A DNA stretch of 64,000 nt from JAAXIE01 sp965263155 (lineage in GTDB: Bacteria > Chloroflexota > Dehalococcoidia > Lucifugimonadales > JAAXIE01), in contig OZ253586.1 of assembly GCA_965263155.1 (NCBI GenBank), positions 806,001-870,000 of the forward strand. The letters run 5' to 3'. A program made the translations under genes and the position numbers. Shown here one piece after another: positions 60,024 to 64,000 of the stretch (its first letter is position 1; each line of letters opens with the position of its first letter). The notes under the pieces are model-generated. The model was not told the origin of the DNA, made no database searches, and saw nothing but the letters and a program-made list of their open reading frames with translations.

Positions 60024-61702
60024 CAGTAGCTCCTCACTTGCGGCTGCCATTGGGTGATGACTACGGGTAGATGGGAGGTGACAGGGCCATCCTCTTGACG
60101 CGTGACCAGTATGTGCTTCAGCCAATTCTCGTCGTCTCGTTCGGTGTAGTCACTGCGGTACTGAGAGCCGCGGCTCTCTTTGCGCTCAATGGCTCCCGTG
60201 ACGATGGTCTCGGCGCAGTCCAGCATGTAACCGAGTTCAAGGGCGAAGATTAGGTCGGTATTAAAGGTGCGTCCCTTGTCTTGCACTGGTACGCTCTCGT
60301 AGCGCTGCTTGAGTTGGCGCACCTTCTCCAAGCCTTCCTTCATCCCCTCTTCTTCCCGGACGACACCTATGTGCTGGTTCATGGCCGTCCCCAAGTCGAG
60401 GCGGATGGAGGCGATGCGGTCACCGTTGGACTCGCGGGCCAGCAGCGCCCTGAGGCGCTCCTCTTCTCTCTCCACACAGTCTTCCACGTTGAAGCTCTTG
60501 AACTCGATGCCACGGGTAGCCTCGGCGGCGTGCTCTCCGGAGCGACGCCCGAAGACGATGGTATCCAGTAGAGAGTTGGCCCCCAGCCGATTGCTGCCGT
60601 GAACGCTGACGTTGGCCGCCTCGCCCGCGGCGTACACGCCGGGCAGCGGGGTGCGCCCGTCGACGTCGGTCTTGATGCCGCCCATCTGGTAATGCATCCC
60701 GGGACAAACGGGGATGGGCTCGTGAACGATGTCAACGCCCACCAAGTCCTTGCCCAGTTCCCGTATCTGCGAGAGGCGTTCGTTGATGAACTGCTCTCCG
60801 AGATGTCGGCAGTCTAGGAACACGCAACCGTCGGAGTCGCGGCCCTCTTCGATCTCTCGGGTCTCGGCCCGGGACACCACATCACGGGAGGCCAGATCCA
60901 TCATGTTGGGGGCGTAGTTGATCATGAACCGGTCGCCGTCTTTGTTAATCAGGTAAGCGCCGTCGCCTCGTGCCCCTTCGGTAATCAGCACTCCGCTGCC
61001 CTTCAGCGTGGTGGGATGGAACTGGACCATCTCCATGTCCATCAAGGGCGCGCCAGCGCGGTAGGCCAAGGCCATGCCGTCGCCGGTGACGGTTATGGCG
61101 TTTGTGCTGGGCTCGAAGAGACGGCCCAGCCCGCCCGTGCAGAGGATTACCGCCTTGGCGCGAATGGCGAAGACGCTGCCGGTGCGTATCTCCATGGCAG
61201 TGACCCCACGGCACTCGCCATCCTCCATTATCAGCGAAGTGACGAACCACTCGTTGTAGGAACGCACACCCGACTTCATCAGCTGCTCGAACATCACATG
61301 CAGCATAGCCTGTCCTGTGAAGTCGGCCACGAAGAAGGTCCGCGCCCTTTGCTGCCCGCCGAAGCGGCGGGTGCCGAGGCGCCCTTCTTCGTCGCGGTTA
61401 AAGGCCACCCCCATGTGCTCCATGGCGATGACCTCGCCACCGGCCATGCGACACATGACCTCGATGGCATCTTGGTCGCCTAGGTAATCGCTGCCCTTCA
61501 CCGTTTCGTAGGCGTGCTCTTCCCAGTCGTCACCCCGATCCACCAAGGCGGCGTTGATGCCTCCTTGGGCAGCGCAGGAGTGGCTGCGCACCGGATAGAG
61601 TTTGCTGATGAGAGCGGTGTTGGCCCCGTTGGCATGGGCCGCTAGTGCAGCCCTCATACCTGCAAGCCCACCGCCAACCACTAAAACATCATGCTCAAGC
61701 AA
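60023..61702 (-). CDS. sdhA: Succinate dehydrogenase / fumarate reductase flavoprotein subunit
   Basis: A 559-residue FAD-binding subunit. N-terminal VLVVGGGLAGMRAALAA and the covalent-FAD histidine H41 in RSHSCAAQGGIN are seen, with the substrate-binding/catalytic region around QFHPTTL and the conserved R-G-x-G motif in EGARGDGAYL, and the C-terminal capping helix domain. It oxidises succinate to fumarate in the TCA cycle. It is the first gene of sdhA-sdhB-sdhE; no sdhC or sdhD follows. It is intact and full length. Confidence 0.95.
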   Translation of the reverse strand: MLEHDVLVVGGGLAGMRAALAAHANGANTALISKLYPVRSHSCAAQGGINAALVDRGDDWEEHAYETVKGSDYLGDQDAIEVMCRMAGGEVIAMEHMGVAFNRDEEGRLGTRRFGGQQRARTFFVADFTGQAMLHVMFEQLMKSGVRSYNEWFVTSLIMEDGECRGVTAMEIRTGSVFAIRAKAVILCTGGLGRLFEPSTNAITVTGDGMALAYRAGAPLMDMEMVQFHPTTLKGSGVLITEGARGDGAYLINKDGDRFMINYAPNMMDLASRDVVSRAETREIEEGRDSDGCVFLDCRHLGEQFINERLSQIRELGKDLVGVDIVHEPIPVCPGMHYQMGGIKTDVDGRTPLPGVYAAGEAANVSVHGSNRLGANSLLDTIVFGRRSGEHAAEATRGIEFKSFNVEDCVEREEERLRALLARESNGDRIASIRLDLGTAMNQHIGVVREEEGMKEGLEKVRQLKQRYESVPVQDKGRTFNTDLIFALELGYMLDCAETIVTGAIERKESRGSQYRSDYTERDDENWLKHILVTRQEDGPVTSHLPVVITQWQPQVRSY

Positions 61703-62204
61703 CTTGGCCTCCCCAAGTCAACAAACAGTGCCACCTCGCCCAGCTAGGGGGCAAAAGGCCAGCGCCAAGTATATCACGGTTAGGAGTGAAGCTTAATGGT
61801 ACGAAGAAAGGCCTAGGGAACCTCCGCTTGAGTCCCTTCTCGCGTGGCCGGTGGCGCTTGCACGAGGACTCCTGATGCTACATCCATGGTGAACTGCTTG
61901 ATTTTCCGGGCCAAATCGGGCCAAATCGGGCCATTTCGTATCTGGGCCTCCGGGTAATCTGGATGCAGTCTGTGTGCATTTTGCAGTGGCGTGGCTATGT
62001 CTGTGACACCTGTGACGTCGTTGCATCCGGTGCGTGACACACTGTGATACCGCCTGTTTGGGGCCTCGACAAGATAGGGCTGGGGCCTCTACGGAGGCTA
62101 GTGGGGGAGGTCAGCCTGTGTCAACGAGCGGATGTCATGGGGGTGCATTACCCAAAGGTCTTCTGATCTTTCAAGGGGGAGGGCAGGGGGCTGTGGGGCT
62201 ATGG
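61703..62204. other. Intergenic region with word array F
   Basis: CGGGCCAAAT is repeated about 2.7 times at 61907-61933, immediately followed by TTTCGTATCTGGGCC, the framework word of the other arrays. TGTGACACCTGTGACG follows at about 62002. The 25-nt core is not recognisable. No gene seen. Confidence 0.5.
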
Positions 62205-62747
62205 TTAGCTTGCCTGGAGGGCCTGCAAGGCCAGCAGCAGGGTGGTGATGCTCTTGGCGTCGCGAACTTGGCCGCTCTGCAGGAGGGCGGGTATCTCGTT
62301 GATGGGGACGCGCACCACTTCTATGTCTTCGTCAAAGTCGGGGTCGAGGACGGCAGGGCGCAGGTCGGTGGCTAGGAAGGCATGCATCTCTTCGGTGCAG
62401 TACCCCGGCGACATGTAGAAACTCTGCAGGTGTTTCAAGGTGTCCGCCGTGTGGCCCGTCTCCTCCTGCAACTCGCGGATGACGGCGTCTTCGGGCGACT
62501 CGCCGGGTTCCATACCGCCTGCTGGGACCTCCAGTAGAGACGCCTCCACTGCCTTTCGGTACTGGCGCACCAGCAGGACCTCGCCCGCGTCAATGGGGGC
62601 CATGCACACGCAGGGGACGTGCTCCACGATTTCGCGGGTCGACGTCCTGCCTCCAGGCAACGATACCGTGTCAACTCGGACGGACAGCAGCTTGCCTTCG
62701 AAGGCCTGCCGGCTGGCTAGGGTGGGTTCGTTCTGTGGTTCGGACAT
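62205..62747 (-). CDS. NUDIX hydrolase, ADP-ribose pyrophosphatase type
   Basis: A 180-residue protein with a complete Nudix box at residues 77-99 (G-x5-E-x7-R-E-x2-E-E-x-G: AGGMEPGESPEDAVIREL then QEETG). V-P-A-G and the R-Q-Y-R element are typical of ADP-ribose pyrophosphatases. It probably hydrolyses ADP-ribose or a related nucleoside diphosphate. It starts 4 nt after the nadK stop, so both are one operon with an NAD-metabolism theme. Intact. Confidence 0.9.
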   Translation of the reverse strand: MSEPQNEPTLASRQAFEGKLLSVRVDTVSLPGGRTSTREIVEHVPCVCMAPIDAGEVLLVRQYRKAVEASLLEVPAGGMEPGESPEDAVIRELQEETGHTADTLKHLQSFYMSPGYCTEEMHAFLATDLRPAVLDPDFDEDIEVVRVPINEIPALLQSGQVRDAKSITTLLLALQALQAS

Positions 62748-62751
62748 CAGT

Positions 62752-63708
62752 TCATGGCTCCTGCGAGGTTGCAGATTCGTCCGGGCTCAGGGCAGGCTTG
62801 GGAATGGCGCCGCCAAAGTCGAGGCGCCGCGTCAGAGTATGGAAGAACCGGTTCGGTGGGTGGGTACGCAAGAACCGGGCCTTGTAAGGACTGGCTTCTA
62901 TCCGGACACGGTCCTCGCGATTTAGCGGGACGTTGAGGTAGCCGTCCACACTTATCAACGCTTCCACGTCGGACTCCAAGGTGAACTGCAACACTGAGTT
63001 GCCCGGCACCACCAGACCTGTCGCCAGACCCAAGTGAGGGGCCACCGGCGCGATGACCATCACCTCGGCTTGTGGGTAGATGATGGGGCCGCCCACGGAA
63101 AGGTTGTAGCCAGTGGAGCCGGTGGCGGTGGACACAATCACGGCGTCAGCGCGGTAGGTGGTCAGCTGTGCGCCGTCGATGCTGGCCATCACCGTAATCA
63201 CGCGGGAGACTACTCCGCGACCTATGACAGCGTCGTTGAGGGCGTGTTGGGCCGGTATATCCGGTCTGGGATTGCCCGCCTCATCCACCACCTGTACTTG
63301 GAGCATAGCCCGCGCCTCGATCCAAGGAGTGCCGTCGACTCCCTCTTTACCGTCACTCCTCCGAAGGGGGGAGTCCATGGCGTCAGAATCGAGGTAATGG
63401 TGCAGACGTTCCATGGCGTCGTGGCCTTCCAGCTCGGTCATGAAGCCAAGGCGTCCCATGTTGATACCGAGGATGGGGATGTCGTAGGTGCTGGCCAGCT
63501 TCACGGCCCGCAGGATGGTGCCGTCGCCGCCAACGGTAATTAGTAGCTTGGTCTCGGCGCCGCGCGTGGCCTTGGCGTCCAAGTCCTCTGCTGGGCCGAT
63601 CCAGTCGGACTCACCGAGGCCTAGGTGTTCTGCCACGCGATTGGCCATGTCCCAAGCGGCTGACGACAAATTGTTGTAGACGATGCCAAACGGTCGGAAA
63701 CGGCTCAT
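62752..63708 (-). CDS. nadK: NAD kinase
   Basis: About 318 residues of the PpnK family, which phosphorylates NAD to NADP. The GGDGT motif (TVGGDGTILRAVK), N-x-G-x-L-G-F (INMGRLGFMTE) and the later DAVIVSTATGSTGY are all present. Start ATG 63708 (MSRFRPFGIVYN) is chosen as it suits the family's N-terminus; the in-frame ATG 63747 is possible, and neither has a clear ribosome-binding site. It is co-transcribed with the NUDIX gene. Confidence 0.92.
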   Translation of the reverse strand: MSRFRPFGIVYNNLSSAAWDMANRVAEHLGLGESDWIGPAEDLDAKATRGAETKLLITVGGDGTILRAVKLASTYDIPILGINMGRLGFMTELEGHDAMERLHHYLDSDAMDSPLRRSDGKEGVDGTPWIEARAMLQVQVVDEAGNPRPDIPAQHALNDAVIGRGVVSRVITVMASIDGAQLTTYRADAVIVSTATGSTGYNLSVGGPIIYPQAEVMVIAPVAPHLGLATGLVVPGNSVLQFTLESDVEALISVDGYLNVPLNREDRVRIEASPYKARFLRTHPPNRFFHTLTRRLDFGGAIPKPALSPDESATSQEP

Positions 63709-63805
63709 GGTGTTACAGCTAGGAGTGTTATCGCTTGATTGCTGCATGGAGAGGGAGAGCGCGGCGCCGGACTCCTCGATATCACTCGAACCTGTCCACG
63801 CACTC

Positions 63806-63961
63806 TTAGATCCACTCTTCGGCCTCGCTGGTCATCCCCTCTTCAGCGTGTTTCTGCTCGAAACGGTCGTATTCTTCCTGTGAGCAGTCTCGGGCGTTCC
63901 TGCCACATGCGGGAGTCAAAAGCAGGGGCAACAACACCAGCGCCATCAAGCCTCTCCGCAT
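63806..63961 (-). CDS. Small putative lipoprotein
   Basis: A 51-residue frame from ATG 63961 with a hydrophobic signal and lipobox (L-L-L-T-P-A-C-G) and a short acidic tail. GGAAGGGG lies 9 nt upstream of the ATG. Seven more sense codons follow the TAA, so the stop may be recent. No homologue was recognised. Confidence 0.45.
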   Translation of the reverse strand: MRRGLMALVLLPLLLTPACGRNARDCSQEEYDRFEQKHAEEGMTSEAEEWI

Positions 63962-64000
63962 AGTGTGCGCCCCTTCCGGTTGCTCGACAGGGGTTTACGG

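Noticed and set aside
63683..63883. Plus-strand frame at the right edge
   Set aside because: It overlaps the nadK start and the small lipoprotein frame on the other strand and has no recognisable product.

Overview
The window is bacterial and about 58-60% GC by eye. It is most likely from a Chloroflexota genome of the Dehalococcoidia/SAR202 type. This placement is an inference from gene content: a pyrR-pyrB-pyrC-carA-carB operon, a succinate dehydrogenase with a CCG-domain third subunit instead of sdhC/sdhD, PPDK, a cytoplasmic BisC-like molybdoenzyme, a GMC oxidoreductase, and many dispersed intergenic repeats. No rRNA or tRNA gene was seen.

Layout. (1) 1-13.4 kb is an accessory, defence-type island. 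An IS5-type insertion sequence (948-2277) splits a small gene with a clean 4-bp target duplication. After it comes an SspABCD-like DNA phosphorothioation locus: cysteine desulfurase sspA on the minus strand, and divergent sspB (DUF4007), frameshifted sspC (ATPase) and sspD (PP-loop sulfur transferase). These are followed by a GIY-YIG protein, a DGQHR (DndB-like) protein, a DUF3800 protein and a PaREP1/HEPN-like protein. Homologous zinc-ribbon coding fragments lie at both edges of the island. (2) 13.7-22.3 kb is the pyrimidine operon pyrR, pyrB (broken by two +1 shifts), pyrC, a NucS-like PD-(D/E)XK nuclease, carA and carB. (3) 22.2-27.1 kb, minus strand, holds a methyltransferase, a YdeI-like protein, an ornithine cyclodeaminase-family enzyme, a membrane protein, an endonuclease III-like glycosylase, sfsA and an EVE-domain protein. 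(4) 27.2-31.7 kb holds two tandem MetE-like methyltransferases and a molybdopterin oxidoreductase.

(5) 31.5-43.1 kb is a repeat-rich accessory region. A ~660-bp segment (3' end of the molybdoenzyme, an intergenic repeat array, a promoter and the 5' end of hicB) occurs twice. It also carries hicB with a decayed hicA, a trypsin-like protease, a tandem PH-like protein, a GMC oxidoreductase, and four leucine-rich-repeat lipoprotein genes, three of them recent tandem copies with 7, 6 and 5 repeats. (6) 43.1-63.96 kb is mostly metabolic: PPDK, aldo/keto reductase, Uma2-type genes (one a pseudogene), a YyaL-like thioredoxin-domain protein, thiol peroxidase, isocitrate and malate dehydrogenases, a GSA-aminomutase-like aminotransferase, DUF1326, a nitroreductase-like protein, sdhA-sdhB-sdhE, a NUDIX hydrolase, NAD kinase and a small lipoprotein.

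The two least ordinary things are the phosphorothioation-type locus with an unfamiliar downstream module, and a dispersed intergenic repeat family. That family has a shared 25-nt core (GTAKCTGARAAACATTTTTTCGTAK) beside locus-specific 'words' repeated in tandem and in inverted orientation. Several genes (sspC, pyrB, hicA, the first LRR gene, a Uma2 gene) carry indels or stops. Some of these may be assembly errors and some real decay; the sequence alone cannot separate them.
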